A stretch of 64,000 nucleotides of DNA, taken from Flavobacterium sp. ZT3R18. GTDB lineage: Bacteria > Bacteroidota > Bacteroidia > Flavobacteriales > Flavobacteriaceae. The stretch lies in the NCBI RefSeq assembly GCF_007097385.1, contig NZ_VJZS01000012.1, positions 62,001 to 126,000 of the forward strand. The letters run 5' to 3'. Position 1 is the first letter of the stretch; each line of letters starts with the position of its first letter. The notes beneath the pieces are model-generated. The model was not told the DNA's origin. It made no database searches and saw nothing but the letters and a program-made list of their open reading frames with translations. This document shows positions 54,442 to 63,783 of the stretch, one piece after another. A program made the position numbers and the translations under genes.

Positions 54442-55505
54442 TGGAGTTTATTTTTACAAAAGACAAGCAATGGCTAGAAAGATGGGACAATTTTGTGCAA
54501 GCTAATGATAAAGGGAGTCATCTAGTATTGTCAGATTGGTTGCGTTCTTATGAATCCTATAATTTTGATTTTGAAGTGTGTCTTTGTTTAGAAAACAACA
54601 TTATTATAGGCGGGTATGGTGTTGTAATTGCCAAAGTATTGTTTTTTAAGTTTTATATCGTTCCTTTTGGACCAATTGTAAGCAAAGGGCATGAAAGGGA
54701 TCTAAATTCTCTTATTGATAATGTGCCTAAAAGAGCCAAAAAGCTTAAAGCATGTTACAGTCATATTACGTTGCCATTTTCATCAGTTTCCAATAGTCAT
54801 GTGTATCCTGATTTTCCTCAACTTGATTCTCTTAAAAACGCAAAACAGGGACATTTATTTAAATATGTTTATTCTTCAAATGGACTAAATTGGGTAGGTT
54901 TGAAAGGTTTTGATACTGAAACAAAAATAATGTCTCTAAAGCCATCAATAAGGAGGAATATTAGGAACTCTTATCGTAAAGGTTTAGATTTTGAGGAATT
55001 GGGGACTAGTGAGAAAATTAAAGAAGGGTATCAGCTTTTTGTTGAGAATTCAAAAGCGTCAAATTATACTATAAGAGACTGGGATGAAATAAAGGAATGT
55101 TTATTTGCTTTATTAGAAAAAGATGTTTTAAAAATGTTAGGAGTTTACAAAAATAAGGAACTGAAAGGGGCTGTATTATTATTAAAATCAGGGAATTATT
55201 TGACTTATGTTTTAGGGGGGTCCAAAAAAGAAATGCCGGATTTGCGAACTGGAGATCTTCTTCAATGGGAAGCAATAAAAATGTCTTTAAAATATGGTTT
55301 TGATGGATATAATATTTCCTTGGGAGGGTCAAAAGGGGTTGTTGATTTTAAAAATAGTTTTAATACCGAGCAAATATTGTTTGAGAATTCTAAGTTTCAT
55401 TGGGTTTTGAATCCATTTGTTTTTAAAATGTTTTTGTTTTTTGATAAATACATGAAACCATATAAAAAGAAAATAGCGCAAATATTATCAATGATAAAAA
55501 AATAA
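54441..55505 (+). CDS. FemAB-like/GNAT-fold protein
   Basis: 354 aa with two GNAT-like halves. KPSIRRNIRNSYRKGLDFEELG (about 164-185) and GDLLQWEAIKMSLKYGFDGYNISLGGS near 280 match FemAB-like acyltransferases found in polysaccharide loci. These may transfer aminoacyl or acyl groups to sugars or peptides, and their function in capsule loci is poorly known. It overlaps the deacetylase gene by 1 base. Confidence 0.72.
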   Translation: MEFIFTKDKQWLERWDNFVQANDKGSHLVLSDWLRSYESYNFDFEVCLCLENNIIIGGYGVVIAKVLFFKFYIVPFGPIVSKGHERDLNSLIDNVPKRAKKLKACYSHITLPFSSVSNSHVYPDFPQLDSLKNAKQGHLFKYVYSSNGLNWVGLKGFDTETKIMSLKPSIRRNIRNSYRKGLDFEELGTSEKIKEGYQLFVENSKASNYTIRDWDEIKECLFALLEKDVLKMLGVYKNKELKGAVLLLKSGNYLTYVLGGSKKEMPDLRTGDLLQWEAIKMSLKYGFDGYNISLGGSKGVVDFKNSFNTEQILFENSKFHWVLNPFVFKMFLFFDKYMKPYKKKIAQILSMIKK

Positions 55506-55508
55506 GAG

Positions 55509-56249
55509 ATGAAAGTGGGAAATAAAGACTTTTGGGAGAATGAAAATATTATTAAAACACAAGACATTTCGAAAAACATATCAAATTTTGAAGCGTTTAT
55601 GTTTGAAAAAGCAAAAGAGAGATATAAAGCATTTGGAAAAATTAAAAATATTAAAGTTTTTGGATGTGGTACCGGTAGAGAAATTAAATCTATTGTAGAA
55701 ATTTATCATCCTAGTAGAATTGTTGCTTCTGATATTTCAGAAAATATGATTTCAAAATGCAAAAAAAATCTTGAAATTTGGAAGATGAATTCCATTACGG
55801 AAACGATTGTTGGAAATGCTTTAGACTTTAATAAAGTGAGTTGTCAATTTGAGTTAGTTACTGTATTAAATAGTATGTTAACATACGTTCCTGAAAGGAA
55901 TAACCGTTTGGGGATTTTAAAAAATGCTCATCAAATTCTAAAGGATGATGGGGTTATGATTGGAACGGTTCATAATCAAGTCGGAACTTTAACGAAAACA
56001 TTGTATTTTAAAATTAGAAATTTTTTTTCCGTTTTTTTGGGAGAAAATGTTGGTAATAGGGATACTGGTTTTAATGGGCTTTATATTCCAGGCTATTATT
56101 ATGCTAAAAAAGGATTGCTAGAAGATATTGAAGAATCGGGGTTCAAAAATATTGAAGTTTATTCTTTAGAAGAATTTTCAATTTTGAATGGTACTTCCTA
56201 TAATAGAAAAAAAGGGTATAATAATTTAATATTTATAGCTTCAAAATAG
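55509..56249 (+). CDS. Class I SAM-dependent methyltransferase
   Basis: 246 aa. The SAM loop is VFGCGTGREI at about residue 55, followed by ASDISENMISKCKKN and LVTVLNSMLTYV, the usual motif II/III positions. It lies between FemAB and GT2 genes with short spacers of 3 and 7 bases, so probably methylates a sugar or its carboxyl group in the region C glycan. Confidence 0.82.
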   Translation: MKVGNKDFWENENIIKTQDISKNISNFEAFMFEKAKERYKAFGKIKNIKVFGCGTGREIKSIVEIYHPSRIVASDISENMISKCKKNLEIWKMNSITETIVGNALDFNKVSCQFELVTVLNSMLTYVPERNNRLGILKNAHQILKDDGVMIGTVHNQVGTLTKTLYFKIRNFFSVFLGENVGNRDTGFNGLYIPGYYYAKKGLLEDIEESGFKNIEVYSLEEFSILNGTSYNRKKGYNNLIFIASK

Positions 56250-56256
56250 AAAATTC

Positions 56257-57252
56257 ATGAAATTATCATTAATCATCTGCACCTACATGCGACCAAAACC
56301 CTTGCTTCAATTGTTGCAATCGGTAAGGGAGCAAACTATCTATCCCGATGAAATTTTAATTATTGATGGATCTACTAATAATGAAACACAACTGGTTTTA
56401 AAAGAAAATTATTTTAAAAATCTTGACTATTATCAGGTGCCAAATGAACATCGAGGTTTAACCAAACAGCGTAATTATGGTATTGCTAGAGTAGATAAAT
56501 CGTCGGATATTGTTGCGTTTTTAGACGATGATATAGTTTTAGAAAAAGATTATTTTGAACAATTGATAAATACCTATAAACTGTACCCAGAAGCATTGGG
56601 AGTTGGTGGTTATATCAATAATGAAGCGAAGTACGAGTTTGTAGGAGATAATTACCAACCTAAAAGCAACGAATTTTATTTTGATGGCTGGAAACGAAAA
56701 GACGGAAGCCGATTTATTCTTAGGAAAAAAATAGGATTAGATAGTGATGCTCCTCCAGGATTTTCTCCTTTGTTCTCTCATGGAAGAAGTGTTGGTTTTT
56801 TGCCGCCAAGCGGTAAAATTTATCAGGTAGAACAATTAATGGGAGGGGTTTCTTCTTTTAGAAAAAAAGTATTTGATAGCTTTCAATTCTCTACTTATTT
56901 TGAAGGGTATGGTCTTTATGAAGATGCCGATTTTACGCTAAGAGTCGGCAAAAAGGGGCAATTGTACCTAAATACAGCAGCAACCTTAAGCCATTATCAC
57001 AACCCCTCGGGAAGACCGAATCAATACCAATACGGTAAAATGGTGGTAAGAAACGGTTGGTATGTGTGGCGTGTTAAAAATCCTAAACCAGCATTAAAAG
57101 ATAAACTAAAATGGCATTCTATTACAATACTATTGACAATCATTAGATTTAGTAATATCTTTAGCGCAACAAAAAGAACAGCAGCTTTTACCGAAGCACT
57201 AGGGAGGACTGTTGGGTGGTGGAGTTTGATTTTTAGTAAACCAAAAAGTTAG
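56257..57252 (+). CDS. Glycosyltransferase family 2
   Basis: 331 aa. LSLIICTYMRPKPLLQLLQS, IIDGSTNNETQ, VAFLDDDIVLEKDYF (DDD at about 89), and the acceptor-side LYEDADFTLRV near 225. The C-terminus has a basic, partly hydrophobic tail. The donor is unknown. Confidence 0.88.
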   Translation: MKLSLIICTYMRPKPLLQLLQSVREQTIYPDEILIIDGSTNNETQLVLKENYFKNLDYYQVPNEHRGLTKQRNYGIARVDKSSDIVAFLDDDIVLEKDYFEQLINTYKLYPEALGVGGYINNEAKYEFVGDNYQPKSNEFYFDGWKRKDGSRFILRKKIGLDSDAPPGFSPLFSHGRSVGFLPPSGKIYQVEQLMGGVSSFRKKVFDSFQFSTYFEGYGLYEDADFTLRVGKKGQLYLNTAATLSHYHNPSGRPNQYQYGKMVVRNGWYVWRVKNPKPALKDKLKWHSITILLTIIRFSNIFSATKRTAAFTEALGRTVGWWSLIFSKPKS

Positions 57253-57268
57253 CTTAATTTAAAATAAA

Positions 57269-58105
57269 ATGGAGCAATTCAATATCTGTAAAGTTTGTGA
57301 TGCTAGAATTGAATTAATAAATGAGAAGTTTAATTTAGGTCAATGTAGTAAATGTAAATTTATATTTTGTTTAACGGCTTATTCTCAAGAACAATTTGTA
57401 ACGGTTTATGATGAATTGTATAATAAAGAGGATAGTAAATATCAGAGACATTCAATAATTGAGTTTGATCAAATTGTAAAAGAAAAAGTCATCAAAATAG
57501 GTTTGAATCGTTCTAGATTGATAAAAAAAAACATTTTGAACTCAAATTGTCAATCGGTACTTGAGATTGGGAGCGGAATAGGTTTGATTGGGGCATACGT
57601 ACGGTTAAAAAATGAACAAATAAAATACACAGGAATTGAACTGGATGAAGAAGCATTTCGTAAATCACAACTATTACAATTGAATACAATTAATGGCGAT
57701 TTTACAGAAATGGAAAAAATAGAAGGTCAGTTTGATGTAATAATGCTTTGGGAGGTTATTGAACATCTTCAGGATCTGAAATTGTTTCTTGATTTGGCTT
57801 ATAAAAAACTAAATAATAAGGGTAAAATAATACTCTCAACTCCCAATTATAATAAGATACGGAATTACCCAAATAGAGAAAAAGACCAATTATTTCAGGA
57901 TGAACCTCCAATTCATCTTAATTTTTTTACTACAGAAAGCATAAAGAATATTTTTGAATTGTATCATTTCACTAATTGCAAAATTGAGATTAAGAAATTT
58001 CCTTATGTAGCATTAACTAAGAAACTTTTTTTTAAGAATTCTTTTAAAGCCTTATTGAATAATTACCAAGGATCAACGATTTATCTGGAAGCAACAAAAA
58101 AGTAA
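57269..58105 (+). CDS. SAM-dependent methyltransferase with N-terminal zinc ribbon
   Basis: 278 aa. Cys7, Cys10, Cys26 and Cys29 form a zinc-ribbon-like start, then the SAM-binding VLEIGSGIGLIGAY near residue 95 and VIMLWEVIEHLQDL, as in sugar C- or N-methyltransferases of antibiotic and O-antigen pathways. The substrate is probably a nucleotide-linked sugar. Confidence 0.82.
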   Translation: MEQFNICKVCDARIELINEKFNLGQCSKCKFIFCLTAYSQEQFVTVYDELYNKEDSKYQRHSIIEFDQIVKEKVIKIGLNRSRLIKKNILNSNCQSVLEIGSGIGLIGAYVRLKNEQIKYTGIELDEEAFRKSQLLQLNTINGDFTEMEKIEGQFDVIMLWEVIEHLQDLKLFLDLAYKKLNNKGKIILSTPNYNKIRNYPNREKDQLFQDEPPIHLNFFTTESIKNIFELYHFTNCKIEIKKFPYVALTKKLFFKNSFKALLNNYQGSTIYLEATKK

Positions 58106-58119
58106 ATTCTTTAAAAAAG

Positions 58120-59217
58120 ATGAAAACGATACTTATAGCTCATAATTTTTCCGAAATTTCATTTGCAGCTATGAGTTTTCATTTAGCGCATCATTTGGCT
58201 GATTTAGGAAATAGAGTTGTTTTTATTTCGCACAAGCCTTATTTTAAGACAAATCAAAAAATAGAAAAGGGGGCTGGAGAAATTATAGTTTGTTCATGGC
58301 CTACGGAAAAAAGACCTACATCTTTAAAAGATTTTGTTTGGTTTTCTAAAATTTACTTAAAATATAAACCAGATGTAGTAATAGGACATTTTGTAGGTAG
58401 TAATATTTCTATTTTGGTTTCAAAAGTATTGTCTCTAGGAAAAGTAAAGACATTTTGTTATTATCATACACTGTCTGACCAACTTTTAACCGATCAAAAC
58501 AATACTTCGATAAAGCAGAGTTTGTTGTTTTTTAGAAAAAAAAATTTTTATGAATTATTTTGTGATGTAATTGTATGCCCATCTGCATTAGCAAAAAAAG
58601 ATTTAGAAATTTTTTTTAAAATATCAAAAGGAATTGTTCTATTAAATCCTATGGAGGATAGATTTGAAAACAAAAAAAGAATGTCTAGTGAAAAGATTGT
58701 AGTATCCTATTTAGGCAGGTTAGACTGTTCAAAAGGAGTTCTAGATTTAATTAAAGCTTTTGAAATTTATAGAAACGGATCAAATGATTCTAAAATGATT
58801 TTAAATATATCAGGAAGGGGTAGTCAAGAATCAGAAATAAAAGAATTAATAAAAAATAATACTTCGATACATTATTTTGGACTCTTAGCTTATGATCAAA
58901 TTGACGATTATTTGAATGAAAGTCATTTTATAATAATTCCTTCAAAATTTGATAATTTGCCAACAGTTGGTTTGGAGTCAATGATGAATAATACGCCATT
59001 GTTAATTTCGAATAAAACGGGACTTACAAATTACTTAAAGGATGGTTATGAATGTTTTAAATTTGATCCGAATGTTGATTCTATAGTTTTGTTATTAAAA
59101 AAAGTTGAAAAAAACATGGATATGCAAGAGCAAATGAGCCTAAACGCTAGGAATACTTTTTTATCAATTTTTAGTATTAAAAATTATTGTAATGATTTTT
59201 CTAAAATAGTTTTATGA
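58120..59217 (+). CDS. Glycosyltransferase family 4
   Basis: 365 aa. FSEISFAAMSFHLAHHLADLG at the N-terminus, VSYLGRLDCSKGVLDLIKAF at about 194, and IPSKFDNLPTVGLESMMNNTP, which holds the C-terminal glutamate motif. The stop overlaps the next start by 4 bases. No linkage can be inferred. Confidence 0.85.
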   Translation: MKTILIAHNFSEISFAAMSFHLAHHLADLGNRVVFISHKPYFKTNQKIEKGAGEIIVCSWPTEKRPTSLKDFVWFSKIYLKYKPDVVIGHFVGSNISILVSKVLSLGKVKTFCYYHTLSDQLLTDQNNTSIKQSLLFFRKKNFYELFCDVIVCPSALAKKDLEIFFKISKGIVLLNPMEDRFENKKRMSSEKIVVSYLGRLDCSKGVLDLIKAFEIYRNGSNDSKMILNISGRGSQESEIKELIKNNTSIHYFGLLAYDQIDDYLNESHFIIIPSKFDNLPTVGLESMMNNTPLLISNKTGLTNYLKDGYECFKFDPNVDSIVLLLKKVEKNMDMQEQMSLNARNTFLSIFSIKNYCNDFSKIVL

Positions 59218-60332
59218 AATTTGCCATTATAACTCAGCTGCCACACGTCTTTCAAAAGGACAACTATTTTGCTTATGCACCTTATGTGCGTGAGATGAAC
59301 GTTTGGTCAAAATATGTCGATGAGTTTATTATTGTTGCGCCCGTTATTCAAGCTTCAAAAACGGCAATTGATATTCCGTATAATCTAGAAAACAGTAAGT
59401 TTGTCAAGATTGCTAATGTTAATTTATTGGGGTTCAAATCCATTTGTAATGCGATTTTAAGAATGCCGAAAATAAGTTGGCAGATTTATAAAGCCATGAA
59501 AGAAGCCGATCATATCCATTTGCGTTGCCCCGGAAATATCGGTTTATTAGGGTGTGTGGTTCAGATTTTGTTTCCTCGTAAAAACAAAACGGCGAAGTAT
59601 GCCGGGAATTGGGATCCAAAAGCAAAACAACCTTGGAGTTATCGTTTGCAAAAATGGATTTTGAGTAATACCTTCTTGACGAGAAATATGCAGGTTTTGG
59701 TTTATGGAGAATGGGAGGGAAGTACAAAGAATATTAAGTCTTTTTTTACGGCAACCTATTCTGAAGTAGATAAAGTACCTATAAAACAATTGGATTTAAA
59801 GGAAAAAATAAATTTTGTTTTTGTGGGTACTTTAGCCAAAGGAAAAAATCCAATGTATGCTATTCAATTGTTAGAAATAGTATATAAAAAAGGATATAAT
59901 GTATCATTAGATGTCTATGGAGAAGGGACAGAGCGTAAGGATTTAGAGCACTACGTTAAGATAAATAATTTAGAGAATATCATTTATTTAAGAGGAAATC
60001 AAAATCGAGAAACAGTTATGATTGGGTATCAAAACAGCCATTTTGTGCTTTTACCATCCAAAAGTGAAGGTTGGCCAAAAGCCATTGCCGAGGGGATGTT
60101 TTGGGGATGTATTCCTGTTGCTACACCCGTTTCCTGTGTGCCGTATATGCTCGATAAAGGAGAAAGAGGGATGCTGTTGCAAATGAATTTAGAACAGGAT
60201 GTACAACAACTTGAAAAGATCCTGAACGATGCAAAGGTTTTTGAAATTAAAAGAAAGAAAGCTTCGGATTGGTCTAGAAAGTACACACTAGATATTTTTG
60301 AAGATGAAATAAAAAAAATGCTAGCTCAATGA
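59214..60332 (+). CDS. Glycosyltransferase family 4
   Basis: 372 aa. HLRCPGNIGLLGCV and KYAGNWDPKAKQPWSY in the N-terminal half, FVFVGTLAKGKNPMYAIQLL and LPSKSEGWPKAIAEGMFWGC (EX7E-like) in the second. The KYAGNWD block is like that of Bacteroidota transferases placed before O-antigen ligases. It overlaps the next gene by 4 bases. Confidence 0.86.
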   Translation: MKFAIITQLPHVFQKDNYFAYAPYVREMNVWSKYVDEFIIVAPVIQASKTAIDIPYNLENSKFVKIANVNLLGFKSICNAILRMPKISWQIYKAMKEADHIHLRCPGNIGLLGCVVQILFPRKNKTAKYAGNWDPKAKQPWSYRLQKWILSNTFLTRNMQVLVYGEWEGSTKNIKSFFTATYSEVDKVPIKQLDLKEKINFVFVGTLAKGKNPMYAIQLLEIVYKKGYNVSLDVYGEGTERKDLEHYVKINNLENIIYLRGNQNRETVMIGYQNSHFVLLPSKSEGWPKAIAEGMFWGCIPVATPVSCVPYMLDKGERGMLLQMNLEQDVQQLEKILNDAKVFEIKRKKASDWSRKYTLDIFEDEIKKMLAQ

Positions 60333-61402
60333 GAATCATACAAATAATAGATTCGCTGGAAGCGGGTGGCGCAGAACGTATGGCGATAAGTTATGCCAAT
60401 GCATTAGCACAAAAAATTGAATTCTCAGGTATAGTGGCTACTCGCAAAGAAGGTGTTTTTTTAAGTCAAATCAATCCGAATGTTTCGTATTTATTTTTGA
60501 ATAAAAAAAGACAGCTTGATTTTAGGGCGCTGTTTAAGTTGAGGTCTTTTGTTCTTAAAAATAAAGCAACAATTATTCATGCTCATAGTACTTCTTTTTT
60601 TTTAGCTTTTTTGTTAAAATTGACTTGTCCAGCATTAAAAATAATAAGACAAGATCATTTTGGGAACAATGAATTTTTAATTACAAGACCCAAATTGGTT
60701 TTAAAAATAACAGCTCCTTTTTTTAGCGGTGTGATTGCAGTGAATCAAAAACTTAAAGTATGGTCTGAAGAGCTATTGAAATCTAAAAATGTTATTTATT
60801 TACCTAATTTTCCAATAATAGGGAATGATATTGAAGTCAAGACAGTATTAAAAGGAAACGATGGGAAACGAATAGTATCTTTGGCTAATTTAAGAGAGCA
60901 AAAAAATCATTTTTTACTGCTAGATATTGCGAGAAAGTTAAAAAAATCCCACCCCGAATGGACTTTTCATTTGATAGGAAAAGATTTTGAGGATGATTAT
61001 TCGAGTCAAATTAAACAAGTAATATTGGATTATAAATTAGAAGACACTGTTTTTCTATATGGTTCAAAACAAGATATTGAGAATATTTTGTCGCAATCGG
61101 CTATTGCAATTTTAACCTCAAAATCCGAGGGTCTCCCAGTAGCTCTTCTAGAATATGGGCTATATAAAAAAGCAGTAGTGACAACAAATGTTGGCGAGAT
61201 ACCAATGATTGTACAAAATAAAATAAATGGATATATTGTTAATTCTAATGAAATAGATCCTTTTTATTGCGCTCTACTTGATTTATTAGAAAATGAAACT
61301 TTACGAAATGATTTTGGAAATGCACTTTATACCACCGTTCAAGATGGTTATTCGTGTTCGAGTGTGATTGAAAAATATTTAAATTGGTTGCAAGAAATAT
61401 AA
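60329..61402 (+). CDS. Glycosyltransferase family 4
   Basis: 357 aa GT-B. DSLEAGGAERMAISYANAL is the classic GT4 N-terminal loop, IIHAHSTSFFLAFLLKL follows, and VSLANLREQKNHFLLLDIARKL and LTSKSEGLPVALLEYGLYKK make up the donor side. It ends 1 base before the ligase-like gene. Confidence 0.9.
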   Translation: MRIIQIIDSLEAGGAERMAISYANALAQKIEFSGIVATRKEGVFLSQINPNVSYLFLNKKRQLDFRALFKLRSFVLKNKATIIHAHSTSFFLAFLLKLTCPALKIIRQDHFGNNEFLITRPKLVLKITAPFFSGVIAVNQKLKVWSEELLKSKNVIYLPNFPIIGNDIEVKTVLKGNDGKRIVSLANLREQKNHFLLLDIARKLKKSHPEWTFHLIGKDFEDDYSSQIKQVILDYKLEDTVFLYGSKQDIENILSQSAIAILTSKSEGLPVALLEYGLYKKAVVTTNVGEIPMIVQNKINGYIVNSNEIDPFYCALLDLLENETLRNDFGNALYTTVQDGYSCSSVIEKYLNWLQEI

Positions 61403-61403
61403 A

Positions 61404-62747
61404 ATGAAAAAACAAGAGCTGTATTATATTTATCTAATTCTGTTTCATGCTTTTATAGGAGTGTTGGTGTTTTTGATGCCATTTCTTTCTAAATTGTACA
61501 CCATTCTTATTTTGGGTTATGGAACTTTTTACATTATAAAAAACAAAAACAAAAATAATGAAGCGCTTGTGATATCGGCATATGTGATTGGGGTTGAGGT
61601 GCTTTTGCGCATGACTGATGGAATGCTTTTAAATGAATTTGGCAAATTTGCAGTTATGTTTTTTATGTTTTTGGGCATGATTTTTTCTGGTTTTTCAAAA
61701 AGGGCTTATATGTATTGGTTGTTTTTAGGTTTACTTATTCCAAGTATTATTTTGACAGCTGTAACTACCTATTTTGAGTTTGATATAAAAAAGGAAATAT
61801 TTTTTAATATTACTGGGCCAGTTTGTTTAGGGATTTGCGCTATTTATTGCCACGAAAGGAAAATTACTTTCGATAGATTAAAAGGAGTTATAACAGCTTT
61901 TTGCTTGCCCTTGGTTGCGATTGTAGTGTATTTGTATTTGTACACACCAAGCGTAAAGGACGTAATATCGGGCACACAATCTAATTTTGAAACTTCTGGA
62001 GGATTTGGCCCTAATCAAGTTTCTACCATTTTAGGACTTGGAATTTTTGTTTTCTTTGTACAGTTTTTACTGAATTCAAAAAATAAAATATTGGCATTAA
62101 TTAATGCTGGATTTGTACTAGTTTTTGCTTTTAGAGGAATTGTTACTTTTTCTAGAGGAGGAGTAATGACTGCTGTTATAATGATTGTATTGTTATTAAT
62201 GGTGTTGTATTTTCAAGCTAATTTTAATACAAAACCTAAAATTGGATTAATTATTGTCTTGTCTTTTTTGGCGGGATTTGGCGTATGGGGCTACAGTTCT
62301 GCTCAAACTGGAGGCTTGATTAACAAGCGATATGCCAATCAAGATGCTAGAGGAAGAGAGAAAAATACACAATTGAGCGGTAGAGAAGATCTTATGGCGT
62401 CTGAAATTCAGATGTTTTTAGATAATCCTATTTTTGGTGTCGGTGTGGGTAGAAATAAGATAGTTCGTAAACAACAAACGGGAATAGTTTCCGCCTCCCA
62501 TAACGAGCTAACAAGGATGTTGGCAGAGCATGGATCGCTTGGTATTATTGATTTATTGATACTGTTTTTTACGCCAATTGTTCTGTATTTAAATGATAGG
62601 CAAAATATTTTTGCATTGTCGTTTTTAGCTTTTTGGCTATTAACCATTAATCACGCAGCCATGCGTCTTGCCGCTCCAGCCTTTGTTTATGCACTCTCAT
62701 TATTAAAAGTATATCATTTTGAAAAACCTACTTTACATAGGGAATAA
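61404..62747 (+). CDS. O-antigen ligase/polymerase family membrane protein (Wzy_C/WaaL-like)
   Basis: 447 aa with about ten to eleven membrane segments and a large periplasmic loop. FRGIVTFSRGGVMTAVIM and the loop SGREDLMASEIQMFLDNPIFGVGVGRNK, with SHNELTRMLAEHGSLG at about 365, are PF04932 hallmarks. It may join glycan to lipid A, to protein, or polymerise repeat units. It overlaps the next gene by 29 bases. Confidence 0.87.
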   Translation: MKKQELYYIYLILFHAFIGVLVFLMPFLSKLYTILILGYGTFYIIKNKNKNNEALVISAYVIGVEVLLRMTDGMLLNEFGKFAVMFFMFLGMIFSGFSKRAYMYWLFLGLLIPSIILTAVTTYFEFDIKKEIFFNITGPVCLGICAIYCHERKITFDRLKGVITAFCLPLVAIVVYLYLYTPSVKDVISGTQSNFETSGGFGPNQVSTILGLGIFVFFVQFLLNSKNKILALINAGFVLVFAFRGIVTFSRGGVMTAVIMIVLLLMVLYFQANFNTKPKIGLIIVLSFLAGFGVWGYSSAQTGGLINKRYANQDARGREKNTQLSGREDLMASEIQMFLDNPIFGVGVGRNKIVRKQQTGIVSASHNELTRMLAEHGSLGIIDLLILFFTPIVLYLNDRQNIFALSFLAFWLLTINHAAMRLAAPAFVYALSLLKVYHFEKPTLHRE

Positions 62748-63726
62748 ATTATCCAAGCATGGGGTTACTCCAACCACCATTGAAATTCTTGGGCCTTTAT
62801 TGGAACGAGAGGGATTTACTGTTTCCTATGCTTCTTCTCAAAAGAATATTTATTTTAGGATGATTGATATGCTATGGTCCGTTTTTCAAAATAGAAAAGT
62901 AGATGCTGTACTGATTGACACCTATAGTACTACTAATTTTTGGTATGCATTTGTTGCTTCTCAGTTGTGTCGATTGTTAAAATTAAAGTATATACCAATT
63001 TTGCACGGAGGTAATTTACCCTTTCGGTTAAAGAATAACCCGAAAATCTGTAATATGATTTTTAATCATTCTTATCACAATGTGTCTCCTTCTAATTATT
63101 TATTAGAGAAATTCAGAGAACAAGGTTTTAATAATTTGATTCATATTCCAAATGGAATTGAAATAGAAAACTATCCTTTTGAAGAACGAAAAAAAGCCTC
63201 TCCAGATCTTTTATGGGTGCGTTCTTTTGCCAAAATATACAATCCCTTAATGGCAGTTGCCGTATTTTCTACAATTAAAAAGAAATATCCAGAAGCGACA
63301 CTTTGTATGGTTGGCCCTGAAAAAGACGGGAGTTTATTAGGCGCCAAACAAAAAGCCAAAGATTTAAAATTGGAGGTGCTTTTTACAGGGAAATTATCAA
63401 AACAAGATTGGATAAATCTTTCTAAAGAATATGCTGTTTTTATTAATACCACTCATTTTGACAATATGCCTGTAAGTGTAATTGAAGCTATGAGCTTAGG
63501 ATTGGCGGTGGTTTCTACCAATGTTGGAGGGATTCCGTATTTATTAGAAAATAAAAAAGAAGGGCTATTAGTGCAGGATAATAATGTTGATGAAATGGTT
63601 TCGGCTATTGAGAAAATAATTGAAAACTCTGATTTGTTTCTAAATCTAACAAGGCAGGCTAGGGTCAAGGCTGAAAGCTTTGATTGGGAGTCCGTAAAAC
63701 ATATTTGGATCGCTACTCTAAAATAA
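62719..63726 (+). CDS. Glycosyltransferase family 4
   Basis: 335 aa. The start is TTG at 62719, inside the ligase gene's last codons, where LLYIGNKLSKHGVTPTTIE begins the GT4 loop; the next ATG is 48 codons on. VSPSNYLLEKFREQGF, LLWVRSFAKIYNPLMAVAVF and DNMPVSVIEAMSLGL are the remaining landmarks. It closes the region C transferase run. Confidence 0.86.
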   Translation: MKNLLYIGNKLSKHGVTPTTIEILGPLLEREGFTVSYASSQKNIYFRMIDMLWSVFQNRKVDAVLIDTYSTTNFWYAFVASQLCRLLKLKYIPILHGGNLPFRLKNNPKICNMIFNHSYHNVSPSNYLLEKFREQGFNNLIHIPNGIEIENYPFEERKKASPDLLWVRSFAKIYNPLMAVAVFSTIKKKYPEATLCMVGPEKDGSLLGAKQKAKDLKLEVLFTGKLSKQDWINLSKEYAVFINTTHFDNMPVSVIEAMSLGLAVVSTNVGGIPYLLENKKEGLLVQDNNVDEMVSAIEKIIENSDLFLNLTRQARVKAESFDWESVKHIWIATLK

Positions 63727-63758
63727 TTGACTTCTTTTTTATATATTTAAGTATCTTG
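63727..63758 (+). promoter_or_regulatory. Possible promoter of the last gene
   Basis: TTG at 63727-63729 and TATCTTGC at 63751-63759 region (TA at 63752-63753) are spaced 22 bases. The -7 box differs from TAnnTTTG in the TTTG part, so the match is weak. Confidence 0.3.
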
Positions 63759-63783
63759 CAACGATATATGACTTTTTAATCTT

